Source: Podarcis raffonei
Lineage: Eukaryota; Chordata; Lepidosauria; Squamata; Lacertidae
DNA: 64,000 bases
Direction of reading: 5' to 3'
NCBI RefSeq assembly: GCF_027172205.1
Contig: NC_070615.1
Span: 40,098,501 to 40,162,500, forward strand
In this document: piece after piece, positions 14,829-24,517 of the stretch
Layout of the letters: each line of letters opens with the position of its first letter
How positions within the stretch are numbered: the stretch's first letter is position 1
Program-made: the position numbers and the translations under genes
The notes under the pieces: model-generated
What the model was told of the DNA's origin: nothing
What the model saw: only the letters and a program-made list of their open reading frames with translations
Database searches by the model: none

Positions 14829-16202
14829 TTGTGTAGGAAGAGAGGAAGCGGCCTTATCCCAAGTCAGACCAACAGTCCATCTATCTATCTTCTCCCGGTT
14901 CCTGCAGCCCCTGTTAACTCTGCTGGCACAGCTCTCCCCTGAGTGCTGCAAATCACAAAAGCAGGTTCCAGCAAAAATCACAATGCCGGGAAAACTGTGA
15001 AACCAGCCAATGCCTCTACATAGCTCTCTCCTTAGTTCAGACATTATGATATATCAGCATATCGCAATGTTTAGCTGATGATATATCGCGATGTTGAAAA
15101 CCAGATATTGCCCAGCCCTGTCCATGGGTACTAGTCAAGGTGGCGGGATCCTCCTTCCTTGTGCTTCAGTAGCAGCAAGCATCTGAATTACTAGCTGCAA
15201 GGGAACAAAGTGATTACACTCCTGTGCTGCTTGTAGGCTTCCCAGAGGTACCTGGCTGCTACCGTGAGAAAGAAGAGTCTGGACTGCATTGGCTTTCAGT
15301 CTGATCCACTAGGGCCCTTAGATCTTCACAGGCCCTTCTCCAGGTCCCTCATCTGAGGAAGGCTTGGAGGGTAGTGACAAGGGAAAGGCCCTTGTCAGAT
15401 GTGGCTATTCAACTGGCTATTCAACAAAGGAGCCACTGTGGTGTAGTGGTTAAGAGCGGTAGACTCGTAATCTGGAGAACCGGGTTCACGTCTCCGCTCC
15501 TCCACATGCAGCTGCTGGGTGACCTTGGGCCAGTCACACTTCTCTGAAGTCTCTCAGTCCCACTCACCTCACAGAGTGTTTGTTGTGGGGAGGGAAGGGA
15601 AAGGAGAATGTTAGCAGCTTTGAGACTCCTTAGGGTAATGATTAGCAGGATATCAAATCCAAACTCTTCTTCTTCATCATCTGTGGAATGCTGTCTCCAG
15701 CAATGTCCATCTGGTGCCTTCACTGACATATTTTCAGCGTCAGGTCAAGCCTTTCCTTTTTCCAGCCAGGTCTTAGGATAACCGTGATGCTATCCTTTTC
15801 TTCCCAGTGTGCTACCAAAGCTTCCTCCACCTGTTACAAGAGTTGTTTGGTAGCTTTGTAAGGTATAATATATTTATATTAATTTTTGTATGCCTGTTAA
15901 GTTGCTTGGAGGCCTTCAAGTAACAAACAAGTCTAATGAATAATAACAATGATCATAGACTGGAGACGTTTTCAGGGGGGAGATGTTGTTGTTGTTGTTG
16001 TTGGCTGGAAGAAGCCATTAACTTGACACTTCCACTCATATGAAAAGCACTAAACTCTTGTGAGCCATGGTAATGTGACTGCGATAAATGACGTCAATGT
16101 CTTTTACTTTGCTAGGTCGAGTTTGTCCAAGAGCTGCCCAAGACAGCTGCAGGGAAAATGCGAAGGAACGTTTTGCGGAAAAGAGAGTGGGGGACTGTCT
16201 AG
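752..16202 (+). CDS. ACSM: ACSM family acyl-CoA synthetase, gene A (13 coding exons, 575 aa)
   Basis: Predicted mitochondrial medium-chain acyl-CoA synthetase (carboxylate + ATP + CoA to acyl-CoA + AMP + PPi). Coding exons: 752-937, 3079-3289, 5303-5510, 6234-6377, 7317-7473, 8628-8707, 10500-10623, 10945-11025, 11656-11757, 12867-12994, 13070-13169, 13876-13995, 16116-16202. Hand splicing gives one open frame of 575 codons plus TAG, the usual family length (about 575-580). The N-terminus ([12 protein letters not shown]...) is basic and lacks acidic residues early, as in a mitochondrial presequence. Motifs: ATP/AMP-binding loop [11 protein letters not shown] (about 222-232), YGQTET (365-370), TGDR (448-451), hinge region YRIGP (475-479) and catalytic Lys about 561 in the PKTAAGK context. 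All introns are GT-AG except intron 12, which is GC-AG. An acceptor-like tract ending at 667 suggests a 5' UTR intron. From memory of human proteins, the N-terminus and exons 11 and 13 look ACSM4-like, while exons 5-10 mix ACSM3- and ACSM5-like features, so no paralogue number is assigned. No AATAAA was seen between the stop and 18333. Confidence 0.93.
1235..1670. repeat. Unclassified AT-rich interspersed repeat
   Basis: The wording resembles 17035-17440, 47375-47460 and 53120-53300. Shared words include AAATTCATCAGCATT-like strings, TTTGGTT near a CATTGCAAA/CATCACAAA word, and a closing GCAAACTGAACTGAAC-like motif. No coding potential or terminal repeats were seen, and the family was not recognised. 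Confidence 0.4.
1957..2092. mobile_element. hAT-type palindromic MITE with 8-bp target duplication
   Basis: 136-bp near-perfect inverted repeat beginning CAGGCATAGGCAAACT and ending with its complement (GTTTGCCTATGCCTG). The inner arms read GGCCCTCCAGATGTTTGGG and the reverse, around a central TGGTCCTGTTAGC. It is flanked by GGCAAGAC (1949-1956) and GGCAAGAG (2093-2100), an 8-bp target duplication with one mismatch, as expected for hAT elements. It has no coding capacity. Degraded relatives are scattered through the window. Confidence 0.85.
2313..2658 (+). mobile_element. tRNA-derived SINE (Sauria-SINE-like)
   Basis: Starts GGGACACGGGTGGTGCTG; tRNA-like B box GGTTCGAATCCCC near 2376-2390; ends in CCTTTACCTTTACC. 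It is flanked by a perfect 14-bp target duplication TAAAAAACAACAAC (2299-2312 and 2659-2672). Seven further copies lie in the window. The Sauria SINE name is inferred from the tRNA-like head and ACCTTT tail. Confidence 0.85.
3762..3880 (-). mobile_element. L2-like LINE 3' tail, antisense
   Basis: An (AAT)n run (3761-3800) followed by the complement of the CCAGATGGGTGGGG...ATAAAT end shared with the copies at 14216, 24003, 38771 and 60345. Very short 5'-truncated copy in gene A intron 2. Confidence 0.7.
4036..5190 (+). repeat. Unclassified squamate interspersed repeat split by a solo LTR
   Basis: Bases 4036-4449 and 5085-5190 read as one repeat (AGAACATAAGA...AGATCAGACC...CACTGTGAAAACAGTATGC...GGACC...TATGTTCTTATG) once the LTR at 4450-5079 is set aside. 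A related antisense piece is at about 12486-12595. The chance open frames across it are not taken as genes. Confidence 0.5.
4450..5079 (-). mobile_element. Solo LTR, family unassigned
   Basis: 630-bp fossil LTR with TGTG...CACA ends and a perfect 5-bp target duplication ATGGG (4445-4449 and 5080-5084). It interrupts an older interspersed repeat. A GATAAAAGG TATA-like word on the minus strand near 4645-4654 suggests antisense orientation to gene A. No internal retroelement sequence was seen, so only the LTR remains. It lies in gene A intron 2. Confidence 0.8.
5511..6233 (+). other. Gene A intron 3, nothing recognised
   Basis: 723-base GT-AG intron. I see no repeat copy, terminal repeat or plausible coding exon in it. 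The acceptor tract is short (CACTGTTTTTAAG). Confidence 0.6.
7489..7884 (-). mobile_element. Probable solo LTR in gene A intron 5
   Basis: 396-bp block with TG...CA ends flanked by GGTC (7485-7488 and 7885-7888). On the minus strand a TATATATA box (about 7605-7612) is followed by an AATAAA (complement of TTTATT near 7546-7551), the promoter-then-polyA order expected of an LTR. The 4-bp duplication is short, so the ends are less certain than for the other LTRs. It begins 15 bases after the exon 5 donor. Confidence 0.5.
8708..10499 (+). other. Gene A intron 6
   Basis: 1792-base GT-AG intron. Bases 8710-9440 show nothing recognisable. From 9450 to 10447 there is a hAT-type palindrome split by about 890 bases of unclassified repeat-like DNA, which itself carries the small insertion at 9784-10007. 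The chance open frames here are not supported as genes. Confidence 0.6.
9784..10007 (+). mobile_element. Short L1-like 3' fragment with 16-bp target duplication
   Basis: 224 bp of A-rich DNA flanked by a perfect 16-bp direct repeat AAGAAAACAGCTAGCT (9768-9783 and 10008-10023). The sequence resembles the L1 3' UTR copies at 28400-28822 and 39757-40243. The direct repeat supports LINE-mediated insertion; the L1 identity is less sure. Confidence 0.55.
11335..11358. repeat. (AC)n microsatellite
   Basis: About twelve AC units in gene A intron 8. Confidence 0.9.
11622..11650. repeat. (GTTT)n microsatellite next to exon 9
   Basis: About seven GTTT units ending within 6 bases of the exon 9 start (11656). 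The T-rich repeat forms the pyrimidine-rich stretch before the acceptor TTTCTATAG. Confidence 0.85.
12995..13069 (+). other. Very short gene A intron 10 (75 bases)
   Basis: GTAGGT donor and TCTCTTAG acceptor only 75 bases apart. The corresponding introns are 785 bases in gene B and 831 in gene C. Splicing joins GG and G into a glycine codon, preserving the SAGYRIGP sequence. Confidence 0.85.
14216..14822 (+). mobile_element. L2-like LINE 3' end with (ATT)n tail
   Basis: Sense orientation. It encodes the C-terminal end of an L2/CR1-clade reverse transcriptase: [23 protein letters not shown] and LHWLPV blocks, then a closing FKALN...YLKE. The 3' end is GCCGCCCAGAGTGGCTG...ATAAATAT followed by (ATT)n. 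It is 5'-truncated. Confidence 0.8.
15426..15680 (+). mobile_element. tRNA-derived SINE with (TTC)n tail
   Basis: The head GTGGTGTAGTGGTTAAGAGC and box GGTTCACGTCTCC give a tRNA-like promoter. The body ends TATCAAATCCAAACTC followed by TTC repeats. Related copies: 37946-38200, 55979-56282 (antisense) and 56793-57091. Confidence 0.8.
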
Positions 16203-17034
16203 CTTCGGAAGGACATTTGCATATGCAGAATCGTCCTGCAATCAGCTGTTCGCTTTGACGATGGAGAGTTTCCCCATCTTGCCTTCATATCCTAATCTAT
16301 TGCTAAGTTATGATATCTCAAGCAAAGGGATTCACATTCTCCAGCAACAATAACTATACTTTCTCCTAAGTTTGCTTCTCTTCATATGAATATCTCAACA
16401 TTCCACCATTCTTCTTGGCTTTACCTTTTCGGCATGACTTTCTATGCCAAAATACTAGCATGCTTTCTGAGCAGGCCAACTGTTTTGAAAAGGCACAAGC
16501 CTTAAAATGAGCAGAGAGTGTCACTTCACAACTCTTCACAGCATGGACCTATGGAAAAAAAATGGGCAAATTGCCATGTGAAGCTCCCGTGATTTTCCAG
16601 GTTGATGGGCTGCAAATTGATTTTTTTCTAGACCCAAATAACACGGAAATGAGCATGAAACTTACACTACATTCCATTCCTTTAGTTCTCCATAACTGCC
16701 TTTCTACATCATGTGAAAGCTCAAATATAATGGGCAAAATAACAGCTAGGGGAACATCGGGAGAATGGAATTAATTGCAGTGAGAATGCAGCCTTTGTTG
16801 CCAAAGTGAAACTGCAATACATCGGGAATTCTTCACCGTTACATGTTTATTATTATTTCCTGTGGCCCTTCAGATGAAGTTGGTGGGTTCCATCTCCCAT
16901 CCATCACAAGACAGCATGGCTAATGGTTAGAAATGATGGGAGTTGTAGTCCAGCAACATCTGGAGAGACCCAGCTATGTAGAATGCAATGGATGTGTAGT
17001 TTGCTACAGCTGGCAGTTCTTCAGCTCATTCTAA

Positions 17035-17440
17035 GGATGGGCAAATTTGTTGATTCTGGTTTCTAGTTTTTCCAATCTTAAATCGGTTTCTAGATTAGCT
17101 TGTCTTAGTCTGCGCAAAAATTCATAGGCATTCCTGCTGGCATTTCTTCTAATAGATGCATTTTTGTATGCAACGCTACCTAATTTATAGATTTTTGTGA
17201 ACAATTTCCCATAACATAACAAAAATTTTGGTATTATCTTCATGTGCGCACTTCTAGGTGCATCTATGTACACATTCTTTGGTTGGGAAACTTCATTGCA
17301 AAATTCAGTAAAATGTGGGTTTTAAAGGAGAGCTGCACCCCCCCCCCCATGTATTGGTTTGGGAAGTGCAAATCTGGTAAGTTTGTATTAAAATATGAAC
17401 TGAACTAATCTCTATTCCATCCCCAAGCCATTCATATATT
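17035..17440. repeat. Unclassified AT-rich repeat copy
   Basis: Similar word order to 1235-1670 and partly to 47375-47460 and 53120-53300 (AAATTCATAGGCATT, TTTGGTTGGGAAACTTCATTGCAAA, ATGAACTGAACTAAT). No ends or family recognised. Confidence 0.4.
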
Positions 17441-17486
17441 TCCCTTCCTTTGTGTTGCTGATGAACATAGTTGCACATGGTTGTAA

Positions 17487-17930
17487 AGCAAAATGAGCTC
17501 CGCAACCCCAGAGTCGTCTGTGACTGGACTTAACTGTCAGTGGTCCTTTGGTAAAGGACCCCTGGATGGTTAAGTCCAGTCAAAGGCAACTATGGGGTTG
17601 CGGCACTCATCTCGCTTTCAGGCCGAGGGAGCAGGCGTTTGTCCACAGACAGCTTTCTGGGTCATGTGGCCAGCATGACTAAACGGCTTCTGGTGCAATG
17701 GGACACCGTGATGGAAACCAGAGAGCACGGAAATGCCGTTTACCTTTCCGCCACAGTGGTACCTATTTATCTACGCACACTGGTGTGCTTTCGAACTGCT
17801 AGGTTGGCAGGAGCTGGGACAGAGCAACGGGAGCTCACCCCGTCATGGGGATTCGAACTGCCTACCTTACAATCAGCAAGCCCAAGAGGCTCAGTGGTTT
17901 AGACCACAGCGCCACCTGCTCCCTTAACAC
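17487..17930 (-). mobile_element. tRNA-derived SINE, antisense, with an opposed tail fragment
   Basis: Bases 17540-17930 are a full antisense copy of the 2313-2658 family. Directly before it, 17487-17540 reads as the same 3' tail in sense orientation, giving a tail-to-tail inverted repeat of about 50 bases. Confidence 0.75.
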
Positions 17931-18599
17931 TCATCTAATCAACATACAACTGGCCCACCCCTTTGTGACATCTCAGAAATTTAACCAAGGGCAGCCAGAG
18001 GAGACAAGACACCACCGCATGCCTAAGTCCATGGTGACATCAGAGCAAATCTGTCGCTTTTGCAAAATACCCTTGCAAAATGCCATAGGCTGTGATCCTC
18101 CTCATTGTATAAACTTATATTGAAGAACATTAGTTCTTTGCACTGTTTTGCAGAAACACTTGGGTCAGAAATGCCGCATAGCCTGTGTATATTTCCCTTG
18201 CATTCTAACCAACCATAATTTTATAAGACATTAATGTACACGAAACTTTTATGTTGTGCTGCCCACTGTGCAACATATTTGCAGAGCTGACCTTTGCATT
18301 TCTTCAAAGGAAAGAGTTTTCTGATTGTACCAAATAAATAATCGCTGGAAATAAAGGTTTTTTAACTCTTTTTGCGGGGAGGGGGGAGAAATATTTATTA
18401 AAGTTTTCACAATACAATAAAAGAAACAAACTAATAAAGAAAAGAAAGAAACGAAAGAACAAACAAAGGAAGGAACAGAAAAAGAACCTATAAGATCCTG
18501 CCTCAACACTGTATCTTAAATTTCATCCCCAACAAAGAAAGGGATTTTCCTCGTTCCTTTCACACATGTGAAATATCTGAAAGAACTCTTCCTCCCCTA

Positions 18600-19010
18600 T
18601 TGACCAGCCCAGGAATTAAGATCATCAAAGGGGATCTTCCTGGTGGTGCCACCACTCTCAGAGGTTCAAAGTTGGTCTTTAGTTAGAGGGCCTTCTCAGT
18701 GATAGCACCAAGAATATGAAACTACCTCCTCACACAGATACATGTGGCACCAGCTGAAGACAGAGCTCTTTAACCTGGCCTTCAAAAACTGAAGAGATTA
18801 TTTCAGTGTCCTCCCTGAGGACCCATGTTCTATGGGTTATTGATTTTGGAGTTGTATTTTTAGGGGGAGGGGATTATGGTTAACAGTAGCTAGTTTCTAC
18901 TGTTTTGCTTGTGTTTTTATATGCAGTAATCTGCCTGGAACCTTCTTTTGAAAGCATTATGCAAATTCTAAGGTGTCAAAAAACAATAAAATAAATTTAA
19001 TAAATACCCA
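18600..19010 (+). mobile_element. L2/CR1-like LINE 3' remnant
   Basis: The sequence holds GGCCTTCTCAGTGATAGCACC, then GAAACTACCTCCTCACACAGA, then CTTTAACCTGGCCTTCAAAAA, and ends with ATAAAATAAATTTAATAAATA. This matches the layout of L2-type 3' ends. Degraded; subfamily unknown. Confidence 0.45.
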
Positions 19011-19319
19011 GAGTGGGCACACACACACAGATGCGTAAACCATTTTCTGAAATGGTGCAGGAGAGCAATCCCAAAGCCATTTTGACTCTCTTAAATGACC
19101 CCAAATATTTCTCTGCTGTAGAAGGACGTATCTGGGGAAGAATAACTTTCCAAATAGTTATTTTTTACTTGTAAATCCTGTAAATAAATAAACTGCTTGG
19201 AATGGAAGCTCTGCAAATCCGGTTTGGCAAGTATCTGTTAAGCAGGAGATGTAAAATGGAGATGTAATATGGACAATGCTTCTTTGAAACACATATTTTT
19301 AACAATGTCCCACACTAAG

Positions 19320-19822
19320 TTTTGGGAGAAAGTGTTGCATTGTATAAATAACACGTTACGGAGGAATTTAAGATTTTCAAATGTGAATATTCTTTTGAAC
19401 TATATACCTATTGTATGGAAAGTGAAAACGGAACAGTGAAAATGGATCCTATGTGCCATAATGGTGGCTAAGAAATTGATATTGATGAACTGGAGGAATA
19501 GAGATATGCTTCCCCTTAATCAATGGCTTGACAATATGACAGCATTAGCAACATATGAACAGACTGCATATAGACACAGACTTCCTTTGGATGGATATAA
19601 TGATATATGGAATGCCTTTACACAAAATATATTAAGTTATTGATAAAGATATTTATACTAGGCTAATAAGACTATACACATCTGTATACAACATACGGAA
19701 ATGTAATTGAGTGTTTTTCTTTTATTTCTATTTTCATTCATGTTTTTCTTTTTTCTTTTTCTTTTTTCATCACTCTTTTTTATAAGCGAAATTCTTCTAA
19801 TAAAATACTAATTTAAAAAAGC
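19320..19822 (+). mobile_element. L1 3' end, 5'-truncated
   Basis: Encodes an L1 ORF2 C-terminus (VAKKLILMNWRNRDMLPLNQ ... QTAYRHRL), then a T/C-rich 3' UTR and an ATAAAATACTAATTTAAAAAA end. Subfamily differs from the large copy at 25846. Confidence 0.65.
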
Positions 19823-19905
19823 AGAGAAGACTGTCAACAGAGCACCTTCTGTGTATCAGTAGGTACAAATTTGTGAACTGGAATCAGGAACTAAGGTATT
19901 TACCT

Positions 19906-20096
19906 AGGGTTGCCATATTTCAAAAGGTAAAAAGTAGGACACTCCGAAATTTGTTGTGCTTTTTAAGACAAACCCCAAACGCCCCCCCAAAAGATTTCTC
20001 TATTGACTTGCCTATGCCGCCACCTCTCGGAAATTCCTCCCGGACGTCAATTCCACCTTTGAAGTTCCAGTAATGTCCAGATCTATGGCAGCCCTA
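19906..20096. mobile_element. hAT-type MITE with perfect 8-bp target duplication
   Basis: 191-bp element beginning AGGGTTGCCATATTTC and ending ATCTATGGCAGCCCTA. It is flanked by ATTTACCT on both sides (19898-19905 and 20097-20104). Non-coding. Confidence 0.75.
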
Positions 20097-20501
20097 ATTT
20101 ACCTTTTCAAAAGGATGACCCAGACTGGTCAAGATAGGGCAATCAGCAAACATTATCAGATATCTTCACAGACGTGAGACAAACTACACTCTCAAATTTA
20201 TGTTGTGGACCACCTCTTTCTGTGACCATGTATGATGCTTTTGGGGTATCCTTGGCTAAGGAGCTGGGCAGTTTCTAAAGTCTTTAAAAGGTTTTGCACA
20301 CTTTTGTTCTGGGTCCTCACCTTCTGGGGGGGGTGGATTCTGTTGCAGTAGAATAATAAAGATCTGCCCTGCTTTCACTGGATCCTGCCTTAGCTCATTC
20401 TTCTCTGACCGATAACAACCTTGGGGGCCTCTGAATCCCTTAATGTAAAAGCCCTCCCCCCCACTTAATTTCCCTATTTTCTAGTAACAAAGAGCAGGCA
20501 A

Positions 20502-20526
20502 ATCATCATCATCATCATCATCATCC
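20502..20526. repeat. (ATC)n microsatellite
   Basis: About eight ATC units in the intergenic region upstream of gene B. Confidence 0.85.
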
Positions 20527-20777
20527 ATTTTACCTTTTCCCAATATCTCTGTACTCATTGTATCCTTGTTAATGGAAGGCAGAATAACTAATCATTCTCT
20601 GCTGTGGTTTCAGGAGGATTTTCAGACTCACTTCAAATGTTAAGCTGATCAGACCACAAATACTCATGCTTTGGATGTTCCTAAATTTCAAATGGCTGAA
20701 AATTCAGAGCAGGCATTTAGGTTTGCAGTGAAAACATCTAGCCATCCAGAAATGAAAATGATAGTTTGTACGTAGTA

Positions 20778-21249
20778 CAGTGGTACCTTGGTTTACAACT
20801 ATACAATGGTACCTCGGGTTAAGAACTTAATTCGTTCTGGAGGTCCGTTCTTAACCTGAAACTGTTCTTAACCCAAGGTACCACTTTAGCTAATGGGGCC
20901 TCCCGCTGCCGCCGCGCCGCCAGAGCAGGATTTCTGTTCTCATCCTGCAGCAAAGTTCTTAATCTAACGTACTGTTTCTGGGTTAGTGGAGTCTGTAACC
21001 TGAAGCGCCTGTAACCTAAAGCGTCTATAACCCGAGGTACCACTGTAATCCGTTCCGGAGGTCCGTTTGTAAACCAAAACAGGTTGTAACCCAAGGCCCC
21101 CAAATTCTTTTTGTTTGTAATCCCCGCCCCCCAAAAGGGGGTTGTAATCCAAAAAAAGGTTGCAAACCGGGACACACACTTCTGGGTTTGACGTGTTTGT
21201 AATCCAAAACATATGCAAACCAAGACGTATGCAAACCAAGGTACCACCG
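20778..21249. mobile_element. Tigger/pogo-like MITE (outer element)
   Basis: Starts CAGTGGTACCTTGGTTTAC and ends AACCAAGGTACCACCG, flanked by TA on both sides (20776-20777 and 21250-21251). Tc1/mariner-superfamily ends are inferred from the TA duplication and the CAGTGGTACCT end. It is interrupted by a related element at 20804-21045. Confidence 0.75.
20804..21045. mobile_element. Tigger/pogo-like MITE (inner, younger element)
   Basis: Starts CAATGGTACCTCGGGTTAAG and ends AACCCGAGGTACCACTG, with TA at 20802-20803 and 21046-21047. It is inserted inside the outer element, so the outer one is older. CG-rich centre. Related copies are at 54508 and 60586. Confidence 0.8.
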
Positions 21250-21314
21250 TATAATAATAGTTTGCAGCTGAGTGCTCAATGTACTTCACAGCCAGTTAGT
21301 GCAGATGATACCCA

Positions 21315-21470
21315 ATTAGAATTGTAGCCTTAGAAGGGACCCTGAAGATCATCTGATCCCACCCCCTGCAATGCAAGAATATGCAGCTGTTCCATACAGG
21401 GATCAAACCTGCAACCTTGGCATTGTCAGCACCACACTCTAACCAACTGAGCTATCCAAGCTGATGGACC
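21315..21470 (-). mobile_element. CR1-type 3' end with tRNA-like antisense segment
   Basis: The AATTGTAGCCTTAGAAGGGACC...ATCATCTGATCCCACCCCC block is the usual CR1 antisense 3' end. It is followed by a piece like GGATCAAACCTGCAACCTTGGC...CTCTAACCAACTGAGCTA. Degraded. Confidence 0.55.
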
Positions 21471-22196
21471 AGTGGTCTGACTCACTATGTTGTTGTTCTG
21501 AACACAGAACTCAGAGATTTCTTCAAAACCCACAGAAATGTAGTCCTTGAACACAGAGAGATAGGACGATCTTTTGGGTCACTCTAGGAATGAAGCGGGT
21601 GGGGGAGAGAATGTTAAGAAATCTGTATGCAGATGTAAATGTTTACCCTGTTGCTTTCATTCCCTCCTCAAGCTGTTGCCTGAGAAGGGTCAAAGTACCA
21701 TCATATTTTACGGATTATGTCAATTATTAGAGGACACTGGCATCCAATACTTGGCCACACACCTCTTTGCTGTGGAAGTGCATGCCAAGGCAATTCAGGA
21801 CCCTCAGTGCGTATGATGTTCTCCAAGCAATAGCTGCCACAACTGCTTTGAAGACAGAGGTGCCCTGAAAAGCGACAGAGCCCCGTGAAGAAGCCCTTTC
21901 TCCTTAAAACCTTTTGCTCCAGTTCCTGACCTACCAGAACTCTCAGGTTAGTGTTCTGTCCAGATGGGCCTAAATCCCCAACTACATTTGAACAGCAAAA
22001 ATGGCACTGAAAAACTGCATTTTATCCAGTAGATGTTGGATGAGCATTTCTCTTTCTTTCTCTTCATTTATGGCATGGGTGGTAAAGTCCTCCAAACGTT
22101 CTTAGACTACAACCCCCTATAACCCTAGCTAACTTGGGCAATGGTTGGGGATAATGGGAGTTGTTGTTCAGCAACATCGGGCTGAACAACAGTGTG

Positions 22197-22285
22197 AACT
22201 GGCAGTGTGGTGTAGTGGTTCAACTGCCAGACTAGGATCTGGGAGGCCAGGGCTAAATCCCTACTCAGCCATGAAGCTTATTCAA
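22197..22285 (+). mobile_element. tRNA-derived SINE fragment
   Basis: Head GTGGTGTAGTGGTTCAACTGC with a GGCTAAATCCC box, then CAGCCATGAAGCTTA. A second copy of this subtype is at about 38605-38755. Confidence 0.6.
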
Positions 22286-22301
22286 TGTCATAAAAACATA
22301 A

Positions 22302-22304
<3 letters not shown>

Positions 22305-22340
<36 letters not shown>
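22305..22340. repeat. (TG)n microsatellite
   Basis: About eighteen TG units between genes A and B. Confidence 0.9.
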
Positions 22341-22341
<1 letters not shown>

Positions 22342-22367
22342 TATTTGCATTGTTGTAATATGATATA

Positions 22368-22725
22368 CACGGGACGCAGGTGGCGCTGTAGTCTAAACCA
22401 CTGAGCCTAGGGCTTGCCAATCAGAAGGTCGTGGTTCGAATCCCCATGACGATGTGAGCTCCCATTGCTCGGTCCCTGCTTCTGCCAACCTAGCAGTTCA
22501 AAAGCACGACAAAGTGCAAGTAGATAAATAGGTACCGCTCCGGCGGGAAAGTAAACAGTGTTTCTGTGCTCTGCTCTGGTTCGCCAGAAGGGGCTTAGTC
22601 ATGCTGGCCACATGACCTGGGAAGCTGTATGCCGGCTCCCTCGGACAATAAAGTGAGATGAGCGCCGCAACCCCAGAGTCGTCCGCGACTGGACCTAATG
22701 GTCAGGGGTCCCTTTACCTTTACCC
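22368..22725 (+). mobile_element. tRNA-derived SINE (Sauria-SINE-like)
   Basis: Full-length copy from CGGGACGCAGGTGGCGCTG to CCCTTTACCTTTACCC. The target duplication is unclear. It lies about 0.5 kb upstream of the gene B 5' exon. Confidence 0.8.
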
Positions 22726-23294
22726 TTTAATATACAAATACACACACAAACTTCTGTAAATATATGTGTATGTGTGAATAGTTCTGTTATCAACTCACTT
22801 ACATTGTCAATTCAATAAAAAAGAGTGGGAGGAAATAACAACAACAATTGTGGGATGAACAAATTGTTTAATGGGAAGATGTCTAAACAAATCAGGATGT
22901 GTGCTCATTGTCATATAACCTCTCCAACACATCAGAACAAATGCTAATGGCTGGGCATAGTATCACCTCTCTGTGAGCTTTGTCCAAACAAATCAGGATG
23001 ACTACTTCATAAACAGGTCATCTGGAGCAGCTCAGTAAATCCAGATCTCCCTGACTCACACCCCTGCCTTAGGCAAGTACTGTATCTTTCCTTCCATCAA
23101 TGCATGGTCTGCAACAGGAGAACAATTGTGCTAATCTTCCTTAAAAGGCTGTTGTAAAGATGACAATGGCTGCCATTATTTGGAATTGTATTTATTCTTC
23201 TGCGCCATGCTTTTTTTTCTTGTAGATTGGTGACCCAAAGGAGTATTTTAATTTTTTTAGCGCTAACGTCATTGCAAGGTTTAATTCTTCCGCC

Positions 23295-24474
23295 ATGAAA
23301 ACTTTACTGAAATCACAGATTCTCAGATCATTCTGGATACTTCGACTGCATCACCGATGGATCCACAGGCACAACAGGTTCCTTGGCTCTCCCATTTTTG
23401 CTCAGTATGAAGCTCAAAGCCAAGGAGAGCAGCAGCTACCTGAGTATTTTAACTTTGCAAGTGACGTATTGGATAAATGGTCACAGATCGAGAAGGTAGA
23501 ATTTACTTTCCTTCTACAGATGAAGTAGCTCCTTCTAAATTAATATCGGATTGTGTCCTTTTCTGAAAAGCAGTTAACGTGTGTGTGTGTGTGTTTCTAG
23601 AAAAATATATACACACACATATGATGCTTTGATGCCAACGTACTTCTAAATAATGAGCACCTCCAAACCATGAGAAATCTGTGGTAGCGTTTCAAGCACA
23701 TACAACAAAATTTAGGTTTGCACAACTAAAGTGGATTAAAATGCTCTATCATCCCAGCACAACAAATCCACTTTAAAAAAGAATTGAACCTTTTACGGTT
23801 AAGAAAATTACGGAGGAATGCATTAAAAAGTGTGGAGTGAGCAAATGATTAATAGGCAGATGTATAAACACCCCACAGACAAATCAGGTATAATGCTCTT
23901 TGGTGTACAAACCCACCGCCACCAGATTGCAGTAGACGTTGAGTAAAGACCAGATACAATCTAACCTCCACATAAGCTTTATGTAAGCAAATAAGGATGA
24001 AGGCGGCAGCTAGACTGGTGACTGGGAGTGGCCACCGAGACCATATAACACCAGTCCTGAAAGATCTTTAGTGGCTCCCAGTACATTTCTGAGCACAATT
24101 CAAAGTGTTGGTGCTGACCTTTAAAGCCCTAAACAGCCTCAGTCTTGTATACCTGAAGGAGCATCTCCAACCCCATCATCCAGCCCGGACACTGAGGTCC
24201 AAGGGCCTTCTGGAGGTTCCCTCGCTGCAAGAAGTGAGGTTACAGGGAACTAGGCAGAGGGCCTTCTTGGTAGTGGCGCCTGCCCTGTGGAATGCCCTAC
24301 CAGCAGATGTCAAGGCAATAAACTACTATTTTACTTTTAAAAGACACCTGAAGGCAGCCCTGTTTAGGGAAGTTTTTAATGTCTGACGCTGTAATGTTTT
24401 TGATATTTGGTTGGAAGCCGCCCAGAGTGGCTGGGGAGACCCAGTCAGATGGGTGGGGTATAAATAATAAATTA

Positions 24475-24517
<43 letters not shown>

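Larger units (their letters stand above)
13996..16115 (+). other. Gene A intron 12, GC-AG type
   Basis: The exon ends ...AGAAAG and the intron starts GCAAGT, a GC donor with otherwise strong consensus (AAG|GCAAGT). The acceptor is TTTGCTAG before GTCGAGTTTGTC. No GT donor keeps the frame at this junction (PRK|VEF). Gene B has the same donor at 40558. The intron carries an L2-like copy (14216-14822) and a tRNA-derived SINE (15426-15680). Confidence 0.85.
16203..18360 (+). other. Region downstream of gene A
   Basis: The first canonical AATAAA words after the stop are at 18333-18338 and 18350-18355, followed by a T-rich stretch; a variant ATTAAA is near 17389. These are candidate polyadenylation signals, but a 2.1-kb 3' UTR containing a SINE would be long. 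Bases 16203-16840 show no repeat I recognise; 16860-16975 holds a hAT-type piece and 17035-17440 an AT-rich repeat copy. Confidence 0.35.

Noticed and set aside
20819-21289. 156-codon minus-strand open frame
   Set aside because: It falls across the nested Tigger-like MITEs; the frame is a by-product of their terminal repeats.
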